From NCBI GenBank assembly GCA_905182305.1, contig CAJJBB010000007.1:101580-165579 (forward strand): DNA of 64,000 nt, written 5' to 3'. The translations under genes and the position numbers were made by a program. A model generated the notes under the pieces. That model searched no databases and was not told where the DNA came from. It saw only the letters and a list, made by a program, of their open reading frames with translations. Origin of the DNA: Flavobacteria bacterium MS024-2A. Its GTDB lineage: Bacteria > Bacteroidota > Bacteroidia > Flavobacteriales > Flavobacteriaceae. Each line of letters begins with the position of its first letter. The stretch's first letter is position 1. Shown piece by piece: positions 1 through 7,500 of this stretch.

Positions 1-35
1 ATTATATTTAGATATTAACCAATAAAAAAATTAAG
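1..35 (+). repeat. Promoter/leader repeat, partial copy at window edge
   Basis: The window opens inside a leader that contains TATATTTA followed by an AT-rich stretch ending at the ATG of the first gene. It matches the 3' half of the leader repeated through the first 10.3 kb (TAnnTTTG, then a variant of TATTATTAATCATAAA). It shows that the array continues to the left of the window. Confidence 0.45.
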
Positions 36-440
36 ATGAAAAAGCTTCTTATATCCTTTGTTCTTGGGTTCATTACTTTTAGCATACTTGGTGGAATATT
101 TGCATATTTAGTGTTCCTACCTGAATTTGCTATTTGGTATGAACTTCACCCTGACACCGTGAGAGGAACACCTGAATTAATTTCAGGAACTACTTTAGCG
201 GTCATTCAATTAATTGCATTAGTTATTCTAATGGATAAACTTAAAATAGACACATTAAAAGGCGGTGCAATTTTCGGGATTATTTTTTCTGCTGTTTTAT
301 GGCTAATCATTGACCTTCAAATGATATCTATGACTAATATTTTCTCTTATGATTATTTGTTAAAAGACACACTCCTTTCAGGAGTTCTTGGAGCATTTGG
401 TGGACTAGTAATAGCTTGGTCTCAAAAAAAATATTCATAA
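36..440 (+). CDS. Small four-helix membrane protein, unknown function
   Basis: A 134-residue protein with four hydrophobic segments at about residues 5-29, 48-66, 76-97 and 110-128, so it is an inner-membrane protein with both ends probably in the cytoplasm. The loop after the first helix is acidic and rich in aromatic residues (FAIWYELHPDT). No catalytic motif is visible and I do not recognise the family. It has its own copy of the leader repeat directly upstream and a weak copy downstream, so it is probably a single-gene unit. The ATG lies 28 bases after a TATATTTA box, a normal distance for this organism. Confidence 0.75.
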   Translation: MKKLLISFVLGFITFSILGGIFAYLVFLPEFAIWYELHPDTVRGTPELISGTTLAVIQLIALVILMDKLKIDTLKGGAIFGIIFSAVLWLIIDLQMISMTNIFSYDYLLKDTLLSGVLGAFGGLVIAWSQKKYS

Positions 441-500
441 AACGTATGTCATACTTATATAGTCTTTAGTAAGTTTTGAAATCTCTTATCTTTAATAAAA
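441..500 (+). repeat. Promoter/leader repeat, divergent copy
   Basis: It shares the block AGTAAGTTTTGRRATYT with the better copies and ends in TATCTTTA (487-494), a plausible -7 box. The usual ATTATTAATCATAAA leader is missing. Confidence 0.35.
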
Positions 501-638
501 CAAACTTTTTTTCGAATGAGTAGAAAAGTAAAACTATTTAGAAATTCATTTAGCCTATTGAAAGGACTTGTAAAAGTTCTTCGTTTTTCATCTTCAAAAA
601 CAAGGAGAGAAACTATGAAAGAAAGAAGAAGTAATAAC

Positions 639-926
639 ATGAAAAAGCTAATCCTTATTTTTGTTTTTTGTTATCCATTTATGGGAATGAGTCAAAAGGC
701 TTGTAATGTTTATGGGAAAATAAAGTTTGTGGATTATGGAGAAGATTATAAAGTCAAATTTGTAAAATATGGGGAAGATTTGAGTATTAAATACGTTAAC
801 TATGGTGAGAAAAAAGGTGGTACTTGGAAAGTGGTTGATTACGGGGAGGACTATAAGCTAAAGATTGTTAAGTATGGTGAAGATTTCACAGCTAAAGAAG
901 TTGATTACGGAGAAGGGTGTAACTAA
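639..926 (+). CDS. Secreted protein built from six YGE-D repeats
   Basis: From the ATG at 639 the product is 95 residues: a signal peptide (MKKLILIFVFCYPFMGMSQ), then almost nothing but six degenerate units of about 11 residues with the core V-x-YGE-D, each predicted as a short beta strand and turn (KFVDYGED, KFVKYGED, KYVNYGE, KVVDYGED, KIVKYGED, KEVDYGE). There is one Cys near each end of the mature protein. The frame is open back to an ATG at 516, which would add 41 basic residues; 639 was chosen because it gives a clean signal peptide. The YGE repeats probably form a small stacked or propeller-like surface. Function unknown; flanked by leader repeats on both sides. Confidence 0.7.
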   Translation: MKKLILIFVFCYPFMGMSQKACNVYGKIKFVDYGEDYKVKFVKYGEDLSIKYVNYGEKKGGTWKVVDYGEDYKLKIVKYGEDFTAKEVDYGEGCN

Positions 927-1020
927 ACCATAGGTATATCCTATTTATTAAGTTTTAGAATTTGTGGTTCTTTAACAATATTTATATGTTTGAGTATTAT
1001 TAATCATAAACCAATTTAAA
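927..1020 (+). repeat. Promoter/leader repeat, copy with TATGTTTG box
   Basis: Begins with an AACCATAGGTATATC variant of the 5' block, has ATTAAGTTTTAGAATTTGTG in the middle, a TATGTTTG -7 box, and the exact leader GTATTATTAATCATAAA before the ATG at 1021. Confidence 0.7.
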
Positions 1021-1704
1021 ATGAAAAAAACACTTTTATTATTACTATTAATTTCTACTATGTCATTTGGACAGACTAGATATTGGACTTCCTATAACGT
1101 TACTATAGAGCCTCAAAATGTTAAAGCGGTATACAATCTTTTCGATGATTATTTTAAATCGAACCCCACTTCAGAGGATGTTAATGCTTATTTGTATGAA
1201 AATCATTTTAGAGATAATGATAATAATTATACTCATTCATTTATTTGGGCGGGGAGCCTTGAAGGAATGGGAGCACAATATGCACCAAAAGAAAATAATT
1301 CTTGGGAATTGCTTATAACAAAAGCAAGCCAATTAATTAAAGAAACTCATAGTGCTACTATGGGAAACACCGTTGTAAATGTTGGTGAAAATAAGCCAAT
1401 TCAAAGATATTTTTATTTAGATGTTGAAGACCCTGAAAAATATTTAGTGGCTTTTAAAAAATCTCTTAAATACAGGTCTAAAGATCGTCAAACATTATTA
1501 GGAGGTTTTTCTGCTGGTCTATCTCCAGATGGAGAAACTCATTGGGTTATTGTCGGATTTGATGACATGAAATCTGCAATGGATTCAGGTGCTTACAGAA
1601 GAAGCAATCCAGAAGCACAAAAGTCTTGGGAGGAATACCGAAAGAATAGAGGTAACACCCGCTTAGTAAGATCAGGACTACGTCTCTTAATGGGAAGCTG
1701 GTAA
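1021..1704 (+). CDS. Secreted protein of unknown function, two-domain alpha/beta type
   Basis: A 227-residue protein with a clear signal peptide (MKKTLLLLLLISTMSFGQ, cleavage after about residue 18). The mature part looks like two alternating alpha/beta halves: one with the segment TRYWTSYNVTIEP and one beginning around RYFYLDVED and ending with a WVIVGFDDM strand. Layout and length resemble two other secreted genes in this array (4763-5530 and the broken gene at 5678-6472), suggesting distant paralogues of a dimeric alpha/beta-barrel-like family, although sequence identity is low. It has its own repeat promoter and a hairpin terminator behind it. Function unknown. Confidence 0.7.
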   Translation: MKKTLLLLLLISTMSFGQTRYWTSYNVTIEPQNVKAVYNLFDDYFKSNPTSEDVNAYLYENHFRDNDNNYTHSFIWAGSLEGMGAQYAPKENNSWELLITKASQLIKETHSATMGNTVVNVGENKPIQRYFYLDVEDPEKYLVAFKKSLKYRSKDRQTLLGGFSAGLSPDGETHWVIVGFDDMKSAMDSGAYRRSNPEAQKSWEEYRKNRGNTRLVRSGLRLLMGSW

Positions 1705-1728
1705 GTAAAAATTAATTTTACGACTTTT

Positions 1729-1755
1729 CAACCCTCCCAAGCGGAGGGTTTTTCT
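1729..1755 (+). terminator. Intrinsic terminator after the secreted protein gene
   Basis: Stem CCCTCC / GGAGGG with loop CAAGC, followed by TTTTTC. The next leader repeat starts in its T tract. Confidence 0.75.
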
Positions 1756-1820
1756 TTTAAACTACAGGCATATTATTTTCAGTAAAATTTGAGTTTTATA
1801 TATTTGATTTAATGCTTTTT
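1751..1820 (+). repeat. Promoter/leader repeat in front of the broken methyltransferase
   Basis: Contains the 5' block TTCTTTTAAACTACAGGCAT, then TTTTCAGTAAAATTTGAG and a TATATTTG -7 box. The leader after the box is shortened. Confidence 0.65.
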
Positions 1821-2740
1821 ATGAGAAAAATAATTGGCTTAATTATCTATGTTATTGTTCAAATACTTTTTATCCCATTTAGAATAATTGGAGCAGTAAT
1901 TATATATTACAAACAAACATGTGTAATCAAGAAGTTAGGGGTCTCTTCAACGGTAATTGAGATAATCAATGGATAAATTTGGTTTAAGAAAAGACCAAGC
2001 AACAGTTAAATTATTTGATGCTTTACTCAGCACATCCGGATTTGGAATTTGGCTTACTCTTTTTCCGCTATATGTTTTAAAAAAAACAGCAGGTGAAAAC
2101 CTTATATACTCAAAAATAAAAAAAGAAGGGAATGAGTCTTTAGCAAATCTAGTCACTTCAAGAACGGTTTATTTTGATGAATTATTAAACAAGTCTTTTA
2201 AAACAACGTCTCAATTAGTAGTAATGGGTTCAAGATTTGACACAAGGTGTTATGGTTCCATTGCTGAAAACGATATTGCTCTTTTTGAGTAAGATAAAAA
2301 AGAAACTCAAGAGCTTAAAAGAAAATATTTAAATCAAGCAAAAATAGACACATCTAAAGTTCATTTTACCAATGAAAACTGGAGTGAACAATTATATAAA
2401 GCAGGCTATGATAAAACTAGAAAAACAACTTTTTTGTGGGAAGGAGTTACTCTTTACCTTTCGAAAAAAGAGACACAAAAAAACCTAAAACAAATCAAAA
2501 AAAATGCTGCTGCTAGTAGTATAATTATCGCAGATTTTTATGTTAATCAATTTGTTAATGGAGATGTTATTTCTAGTAAGAAAAAGTTAAAAAATACTAG
2601 AAAAAACGAATGAAGAACTTGGTTTTGGGATTGCTTTTGAGGGCAATGACTCAAAAGATCTTAAAGCCTTATTTAATATTGAAGAAATTACACCTGGGAA
2701 AATTTTCTATATAGGATACAAAACAAAAACAAGTACTTAG
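1821..2740 (+). pseudogene. Broken SAM-dependent methyltransferase (LCMT/PPM family)
   Basis: Three collinear pieces of one gene can be read. Piece one (1821-1976) is a membrane-anchored N-terminus ending GVSSTVIEIING. Piece two (1969-2292) begins KFGLRKDQATVKLFDALL and holds the family block SRTVYFDELL followed by QLVVMGSRFDTRCY, the SAM-binding strand and R-D-T-R motif of the leucine carboxyl methyltransferase/PPM family (PF04072). Piece three resumes in frame after TAA 2290-2292 with the TTFLWEGVTLYL block, and a shift near 2590 is needed to read the C-terminus (EELGFGIAFEG, then FYIGYKTK). So there are two frameshifts (about 1970 and 2590) and one in-frame stop. Restored length would be about 300 residues. 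It cannot make an active enzyme as it stands. Confidence 0.85.
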
Positions 2741-2981
2741 ATGGCAGTAGTTAAATTAAAAATATAACAACAGTAGAAATTATAAAATCTGAAGGTTGTC
2801 CTTTTTATTAAAATCATTTTAGGTATTGCCAAAAAAAATAGTTTTAGAAATGAAAAATGTAAATGGCACTAATTGAATTTAGCAACGTTTTCTATTAACT
2901 CTTTTGCTTAATCTTAATTATAGTAGAAGAAAACCAAATTAAAAAAGTATTTACTAATTAAATTTCCTGAAAAGCAAGCAA

Positions 2982-3176
2982 TTAACGCGCTCTATTTTTC
3001 ACATCTTTATTTGGTACTCTACCTTGATTTCCTATTCCGTCAAAATCACTTGAATCATATGAATTCATATTTTCTTTACGCTGAATTTTATGTTGTTTTC
3101 TGACGATTGTCAGGAGAAAATAAACGTAAACAACAAATATTATTACTCCTATGATAAACATAATTTGGTTTTTCAT
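2982..3176 (-). CDS. Small single-helix membrane protein, second gene of a pair
   Basis: A 64-residue protein with one N-terminal hydrophobic helix (about residues 4-23) and a polar, basic C-terminal half. Its ATG overlaps the TGA of the upstream small membrane gene (ATGA), so the two are translationally coupled and probably act together. No recognisable family. The two genes run opposite to most of the surrounding array, and I see no copy of the leader repeat in front of them. Confidence 0.55.
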   Translation of the reverse strand: MKNQIMFIIGVIIFVVYVYFLLTIVRKQHKIQRKENMNSYDSSDFDGIGNQGRVPNKDVKNRAR

Positions 3177-3358
3177 TGCCCGGAATTTTTATCATCACTT
3201 CTTCTTTGTCTTATAACAAATGCAAAAGCAAGAATAGTTACTGGCCATAGACCTACATATACGCCTTCAAGCTGATTGCCTGAAAACCACAAATAAATTG
3301 AATATAAAAAACTTAAAAAAGCAAGTATTACAGGGTAGTATTTTTCTACAAAAATCAT
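3173..3358 (-). CDS. Small two-helix membrane protein, first gene of a pair
   Basis: A 61-residue protein with two hydrophobic segments (about residues 8-26 and 33-49) and a charged tail (RQRRSDDKNSGQ). It ends in an ATGA overlap with the next small membrane gene. Function unknown; coupling and matching size suggest a small two-subunit membrane complex, which is inference only. Confidence 0.55.
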   Translation of the reverse strand: MIFVEKYYPVILAFLSFLYSIYLWFSGNQLEGVYVGLWPVTILAFAFVIRQRRSDDKNSGQ

Positions 3359-3397
3359 TTTTATTGAAAGTTAATAAAATTAATTATAATAAATGTT

Positions 3398-3468
3398 TTT
3401 AACCACGGGGATATTATCCTGAATAGGTTTTAGGATTTGTTATATTTGAATGTTATTAATTTATTTTA
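3398..3468 (+). repeat. Promoter/leader repeat before the DUF3784 gene
   Basis: Shows TTTAACCACGGGGATAT, GTTTTAGGATTTGTTATATT and a TATATTTG -7 box, then a TGTTATTAATTTATTTTA leader reaching the ATG at 3469. Confidence 0.7.
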
Positions 3469-3789
3469 ATGAATTCTCCTTTTATTGCAGTTTTAATTTC
3501 AGATATAATTTTTATGGCAATTGCTTTAGGCTTAAATAAAGAAAATGCTAAATATCTTTTGAGCGGTTATAACACTATGTCAAAAAAGGAAAGAGAAAAT
3601 TTTGATATTGCAAACTATCTAATACTTTTTAAAAAGTTTTTTTTAATACTCGCAGCATCTTCAACTATTGTATTTACTATTTTAATTAATTTACTGAATG
3701 CAAAAATTGCAGTGATATCTTATTCTTCATATTTAATTATTATGCTAATTTGGTTTGTGTTTAAGGGAAATAAGTTTAAAATAAAATAG
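3469..3789 (+). CDS. DUF3784-type membrane protein
   Basis: A 106-residue protein with three hydrophobic segments (about residues 3-21, 55-74 and 79-97). The loop after the first helix carries LLSGYNTMSKKERENFD, the characteristic block of the DUF3784 family (small three-helix proteins common in Firmicutes and Bacteroidota; function unknown). Length fits the family. It is a single-gene unit behind a repeat promoter and faces the convergent Bax-inhibitor-like gene. Confidence 0.75.
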   Translation: MNSPFIAVLISDIIFMAIALGLNKENAKYLLSGYNTMSKKERENFDIANYLILFKKFFLILAASSTIVFTILINLLNAKIAVISYSSYLIIMLIWFVFKGNKFKIK

Positions 3790-3851
3790 TTATAATTTTC
3801 ATTTAAGCCACAGGTCTAACATCTTTAATGATTATATCTTATTCAATAAGA

Positions 3852-4589
3852 TTACTTTCTTGAGTTTAGTTTTGTAAGTAATCTCAATATTTCAAGATAC
3901 AACCAAATAAGGGTAACTAATAAACCGAAAGCTCCATACCATTCCATATATTTTGGAGCACCTTTTTCAGCACCCTCCTCTATAAAATCAAAATCTAAAA
4001 CTAAATTTAGAGCAGCTATTACTACTACAACAATACTAAATCCAATACTAAATGGAGATGCATTATTTATGCTCATAACACCAAGACCTGAACCAAAAAA
4101 GCCCATTATAAAGTTTACCATGTATATTATAGCAATACCTCCTGTTGCAGCAAATATTCCAAGTTTAAAATTTTCAGTAGCTTTTATATAGCCAGACCGA
4201 TAAACAATTAATAATGAAACTAATATCCCAACCGTTAAAAGGATAGCATTTGTTACAATGCCATCATATAAAGAGTTGTACATATAAGATATCCCTCCCA
4301 ACATAGCACCCTCCAGTATTGCATAAATAGGGACAGTAACTGGAGCCCATTCTTTTTTAAAAAAAGTAATAATAGCAAAAACAAAACCCCCTATTCCACA
4401 TCCAATTAGCAAGACGGGATTGATTGTATTAAAAGTTAAATAGCCTGCACCTATAAGCAGGAAAAGACTTATTGCTGTTTTATTTACAGTCCCCTCAATA
4501 GTCATTTTATTATCACCAGAAATGGTGTTATTGAAAGTTTTTTTTGAAAGAACAGGATTACCTGACCTTATGGATAGATGGCTATTCAT
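3852..4589 (-). CDS. Bax inhibitor-1/YccA-like membrane protein
   Basis: A 245-residue integral membrane protein with seven hydrophobic stretches after a ~30-residue polar N-terminus. The N-terminal pattern (RSGNPVLSKKTF, then MTIEGTVNKTAISL) and the first loop PVTVPIYAILEGAMLGGISY match the bacterial Bax inhibitor-1-like branch (PF12811). Acidic residues DFDFIEEGAEKGAPKYMEWY before the last helices are the typical C-terminal block. Members are proposed to affect membrane ion leak, but the bacterial role is poorly known. It has a TATCTTTG promoter of its own at 4620-4627 and no leader repeat. Confidence 0.9.
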   Translation of the reverse strand: MNSHLSIRSGNPVLSKKTFNNTISGDNKMTIEGTVNKTAISLFLLIGAGYLTFNTINPVLLIGCGIGGFVFAIITFFKKEWAPVTVPIYAILEGAMLGGISYMYNSLYDGIVTNAILLTVGILVSLLIVYRSGYIKATENFKLGIFAATGGIAIIYMVNFIMGFFGSGLGVMSINNASPFSIGFSIVVVVIAALNLVLDFDFIEEGAEKGAPKYMEWYGAFGLLVTLIWLYLEILRLLTKLNSRK

Positions 4590-4619
4590 AATAAGTTTTT
4601 AATAGTAAAATTTGAATAG

Positions 4620-4627
4620 CAAAGATA
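4620..4627 (-). promoter_or_regulatory. -7 box (TATCTTTG) of the Bax inhibitor-like gene
   Basis: On the minus strand TATCTTTG lies about 31 bases before the ATG at 4589, with TTTGTTTG further upstream as a possible -33 element. This fits the Bacteroidota TAnnTTTG promoter type. Confidence 0.55.
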
Positions 4628-4683
4628 TTAGGTTCAAACAAATTAGACTCTAATTGGTGCATTAAGATTTAAACGGGATTTCT

Positions 4684-4762
4684 TAAATCAAAGTCATATC
4701 ATCTTTAGTGAATTTCGGGATTTATTATATTTGAATATTATTAATCATAAATTAATTTAAAA
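4684..4762 (+). repeat. Promoter/leader repeat, well-conserved copy
   Basis: Shows GTCATATCATCTTTAGTGAA, CGGGATTTATTATATTTGAA with a TATATTTG -7 box, and the exact leader TATTATTAATCATAAA plus TTAATTTAAAA before the ATG at 4763. Confidence 0.75.
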
Positions 4763-5530
4763 ATGAAAAAATTATTATTTGTATTTACTTTTATTATTGG
4801 ACTTCATTCTTATGGACAGTCAACAGTAATTTTGGCAATGGTTCTTGAAGAAGGAAAAGAAGACGCTTATTTAAAAATGGAAGCGAATTGGCAAAAAGTA
4901 AATGAAGCTGCGGTTGCTCGAGGACTCATTACACAATGGTCAGTATGGAAAAGAACGCCTAGAGAAGGAGATGAAGGTTGGGCTGAGTACTTCGTAATGA
5001 TAAGAAGTAATGCTGAACAAGAAAAGATGGCAATGTCAGTATCTGATTGGGAAAAACTATCTTATAAAGTTTTCAAAGGAAAAAGTAAAAAATCAACAGA
5101 TAAGAGACTTTCAAGCAAAGGAATTGTTAAAGAAATGAGAAGTAGAACCTATAAACTTGTAACCACTACGGGCTGGAGAGGACTTGAATGGGAATTGGGA
5201 GACAAAGCCTATTTTCATTATATGACTAAAAAAAATGATGACTTTATTGCTTATGAAACTGCAGTATGGAAACCAATAGCTCAACAAAGAATTCTTGATG
5301 GATATCTAAAATATTGGGGAATTAGTGAACTAGTTTATTCGAATGATATCACAAAAGAATTGAAATCAACCTCAACTCATATAGCATTTAATTTTCCTAC
5401 TAAAAAGAAAAATCAAGAAGTCTTTAAATCACCTGAAGACTTTCTTAGTAAAAAAGCTGAAGAAGCACTTTTGAGTTCAAGAGATATGTTACCGGCTGAA
5501 GAATTAACTTTAATTTATTCAACATTCTAA
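4763..5530 (+). CDS. Secreted protein of unknown function, two alpha/beta halves
   Basis: A 255-residue protein with a signal peptide (MKKLLFVFTFIIGLHSYGQ). The mature part begins with the strand STVILAMVLEEGKEDAY followed by a helix, then WSVWKRTPREGDEGWAEYFVMI, the strand-helix-strand pattern of a dimeric alpha/beta-barrel domain. A second half starts near DKAYFHYMTKKNDDFIAYE. The architecture matches the broken neighbour at 5678-6472 (about 264 residues when restored), so the two are probably old duplicates. Function unknown; periplasmic or secreted. Expressed from its own repeat promoter and closed by a hairpin terminator. Confidence 0.75.
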   Translation: MKKLLFVFTFIIGLHSYGQSTVILAMVLEEGKEDAYLKMEANWQKVNEAAVARGLITQWSVWKRTPREGDEGWAEYFVMIRSNAEQEKMAMSVSDWEKLSYKVFKGKSKKSTDKRLSSKGIVKEMRSRTYKLVTTTGWRGLEWELGDKAYFHYMTKKNDDFIAYETAVWKPIAQQRILDGYLKYWGISELVYSNDITKELKSTSTHIAFNFPTKKKNQEVFKSPEDFLSKKAEEALLSSRDMLPAEELTLIYSTF

Positions 5531-5555
5531 ATAAACACTTTTTTAAGTAACCCTT

Positions 5556-5587
5556 ACGTCACTAATTAACTTAAGTGGCGTTTTTTT
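5556..5587 (+). terminator. Intrinsic terminator of the ACGTCACT type
   Basis: Stem ACGTCACT / AGTGGCGT (one G-T pair) followed by a run of seven T. Nearly the same hairpin closes units at 7390 and 8042, so it belongs to the repeated unit. Confidence 0.8.
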
Positions 5588-5677
5588 AAACCACAGACAT
5601 ATCAGCTATAGTAAGTTTTGGGATTTGTGATTCCAATGAAATTCTATATGGTTGAGTATTATTAATCATAAATTAAA
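5588..5677 (+). repeat. Promoter/leader repeat with a damaged -7 box
   Basis: Begins AAACCACAGACATATCAGC, then AGTAAGTTTTGGGATTTGTG, and ends with the exact GTATTATTAATCATAAA leader. The -7 box reads TATGGTTG instead of TAnnTTTG, so this promoter may be weak or dead, like the gene it serves. Confidence 0.7.
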
Positions 5678-6472
5678 ATAAAAAATATTTTTACAGTTTT
5701 AGGGTTGTTCCTTGTAAGCTTTTTAATGGCACAGTTTATCGCTAGCATTGCTTATTATAAAGTTCCAAGACAAGAAGCAGCTCAATTTATTCGCTTGTAT
5801 CAAAAGTTTACTGACCTTTCATCCTCTGAAGATTGCTTATTACGTGGAGGAGGGGTTTTTGCTCATGTCCATGCTTATAATTACACCTATGTTTCCTACG
5901 ATTTTTATGATAGTGTTTCAGATCTTGAAAAAGATGGGCCAACTGCCTCGGCAGCACTTAAGAAAAATATCGATGCATTAAAACTTTCCAAAAAAGATAA
6001 AGAAGCATTGACTAAGTAATACCGAAAGTACAGTAGGATGATTTATTATAATCATCATGACCAAATAAGGATGGCAAATCCTGAGATGGGTTGGAATGTT
6101 CAATCAGCTGATTGGACTAAGAAAAAAATCACAGCACTTTCTAAATTTAAAATTAAAGAAGGGATGCAAGATCAGTTTTTTGATGGTTGGAAAAAAGGTG
6201 AATTTAAAAACAAAAAAGAAAGTGGCTTTGTAGAAGCCATTACAGGATCTTGGCATTTGTATGGGGAAGGTGATTATATTCATGTTTACACCTTTTTCGA
6301 CAGCTGGGATAACTTTGCTTCTTTCGAAAAAGCATGCAGCTATGATGTGACCAAGGATATGGGTGAAAACGAGAAGAAATTTTGGTCTACTGTCGAAACA
6401 CATGAAGATGAAATATTAATGTTCATAGGAGGAATAGACCAAACAACAGGAAAGTTTTACTTCGCGAAGTAA
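5678..6472 (+). pseudogene. Broken secreted two-domain protein (lost ATG, in-frame stop)
   Basis: One continuous reading frame from 5678 to 6472 encodes a signal peptide (IKNIFTVLGLFLVSFLMAQ) and two alpha/beta halves, but it is damaged twice. The codon where the ATG should be, directly after the conserved leader, is ATA at 5678-5680. An in-frame TAA at 6017-6019 splits the protein after EALTK. The frame resumes at once (YRKYSRMIYY) and runs on to FYFAK with no further lesion. The next ATG (5705) falls inside the signal peptide and the only large ATG fragment of the second half starts at 6038. Restored length is about 264 residues, close to the 255 of the upstream neighbour. Read-through or ATA initiation is conceivable, but decay is the simpler reading, especially as the -7 box is also altered. 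Confidence 0.75.
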
Positions 6473-6513
6473 AAATATAGTTAAACGAGACGTATTTTAA
6501 AGGACTATCTGAA

Positions 6514-6540
6514 GACCCCTTTTAATCGAGGGGTTTTTTT
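6514..6540 (+). terminator. Strong intrinsic terminator
   Basis: Stem ACCCCT / AGGGGT with loop TTTAATCG and seven T after it. It separates the broken secreted gene from a 33-residue membrane ORF. Confidence 0.85.
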
Positions 6541-6553
6541 GTAACTTTGGGGC

Positions 6554-6655
6554 ATGAAAAAGTGGAGTACGCCAGGTCAGATTATTTTTCAAGGCTTTCT
6601 TATTATTGTTGTATTAGTTGCATACAACCTTTATACGGGTAGACTTTCATTCTAA
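6554..6655 (+). CDS. 33-residue single-helix membrane protein
   Basis: ATG at 6554 opens a 33-residue frame: KKWSTPGQ, a hydrophobic helix (IIFQGFLIIVVLVAYNLY), and a short tail TGRLSF before TAA. A TAACTTTG box (6542-6549) sits directly behind the terminator and only four bases before the ATG, so a transcript from it would be leaderless or nearly so. The amphipathic start, single helix and basic flank look like a real small membrane protein rather than noise, but there is no homology evidence. It carries no full leader repeat. Confidence 0.45.
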   Translation: MKKWSTPGQIIFQGFLIIVVLVAYNLYTGRLSF

Positions 6656-6697
6656 TATTGTGAGAACAAAAATAATTCCTAATGGAAGTTTTCTTTT

Positions 6698-6839
6698 AAA
6701 CCACAGGGACATCACCTTCAGTAAGGTTCTGGCATACAATATACTTTTCCAAGAATCAAACAAGCTACTAATTAAGTAAGTTAAGACTTGCCTTTGTGAT
6801 AGTTTGAGTTGTATATTTAACTTTCTTAAAATCAACACA
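6698..6839 (+). repeat. Promoter/leader repeat, interrupted copy
   Basis: Starts AAACCACAGGGACATCACC, then TTCAGTAAGGTTCTGG. About 80 unrelated bases follow before ATAGTTTGAG and an AT-rich leader, so the copy seems to carry an insertion or to have recombined in the middle. Confidence 0.5.
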
Positions 6840-7346
6840 ATGAAAAAAATATTTTTATTATGTCTTCCATTTTTAACAGTTATTCTGTTTTCCTGTCAAG
6901 GCACGGACAATGATCCAAAACCTAATCTTAAATACCAAAAGAATTTATCAACAGCAAAAAAGTTTTTTGAACTTTTTTTAACTGAAGACCTTGATGCTCA
7001 AATACCTTTAATATGTCCTGGAGTAACACATTATCCTCCATTTTATGGTTCTGAGCCTGGAAATTATGATGCTTTTGTAGCAGCAGGAAAAGGATGGATG
7101 GACAATTTTGATGAAATAACATACAATGCGGAAGTTTGGTTAGCAGGTACTGATTCATTAGGTGTTTTTGATGGAAGCGTAAGAACATATGGCTCCTGGA
7201 GTGCTAAAAACTCAAATACAGGAAATATGATACAAAATAGAGCGTATCATTCTTTTGAATTTAATGATGCAGGGCAAATCCACGAATTAAGAGACTATTT
7301 TGATGCTAGTGGAGCAATGAATGCAGCGTTGGTTTCAGAAGAATAA
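6840..7346 (+). CDS. SnoaL/NTF2-like lipoprotein, first of a tandem pair
   Basis: Start placed at ATG 6840, giving 168 residues with a lipoprotein signal (MKKIFLLCLPFLTVILFSC, lipobox LFSC). The mature part has the length and alpha-plus-beta pattern of a single NTF2/SnoaL-like domain: an N-terminal helix around STAKKFFELFL, then strands including GSVRTYGSW and a C-terminal DYFDASGAM. The next gene has the same order of motifs (GSVRVYGTW, DFMDATGMV), so they are tandem paralogues. SnoaL-like domains include isomerases, dehydratases and binding proteins; no catalytic Asp/His set can be fixed here. Location is probably the periplasmic face of a membrane. Confidence 0.75.
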   Translation: MKKIFLLCLPFLTVILFSCQGTDNDPKPNLKYQKNLSTAKKFFELFLTEDLDAQIPLICPGVTHYPPFYGSEPGNYDAFVAAGKGWMDNFDEITYNAEVWLAGTDSLGVFDGSVRTYGSWSAKNSNTGNMIQNRAYHSFEFNDAGQIHELRDYFDASGAMNAALVSEE

Positions 7347-7389
7347 TTTACTAAATAGAGTTTTAAATAATTACTATTTATTAAACCAA

Positions 7390-7420
7390 TAACGTCACTA
7401 GTTAGTTTTAGTGACGTTTT
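7390..7420 (+). terminator. Intrinsic terminator of the AACGTCAC type
   Basis: Perfect stem AACGTCACTA / TAGTGACGTT, then TTATTTT. Homologous to the hairpins at 5556 and 8042. Confidence 0.8.
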
Positions 7421-7424
7421 ATTT

Positions 7425-7500
7425 TAAACCAAGTACTATTATCTTCAGTAAGTTCTAAGGTTTGTTATATTTGAGTACTATTAATCCTAAATTAATTAAA
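7425..7500 (+). repeat. Promoter/leader repeat before second SnoaL-like gene
   Basis: Shows TTAAACCAAGTACTATTATC, TTCAGTAAGTTCTAAGG, a TATATTTG -7 box and the leader GTACTATTAATCCTAAA, two mismatches from the common form, ending at the ATG 7501. Confidence 0.75.

Noticed and set aside
455..640. Minus-strand 61-residue frame opposite the YGE-repeat gene
   Set aside because: Overlaps the leader and start of the repeat protein, has no promoter, and its composition is that of an antisense shadow.
6017..6019. Recoded (read-through) stop codon as the normal state
   Set aside because: No stem-loop or special context follows the TAA, and the same gene also lacks an ATG and a consensus -7 box, so decay is the simpler view.
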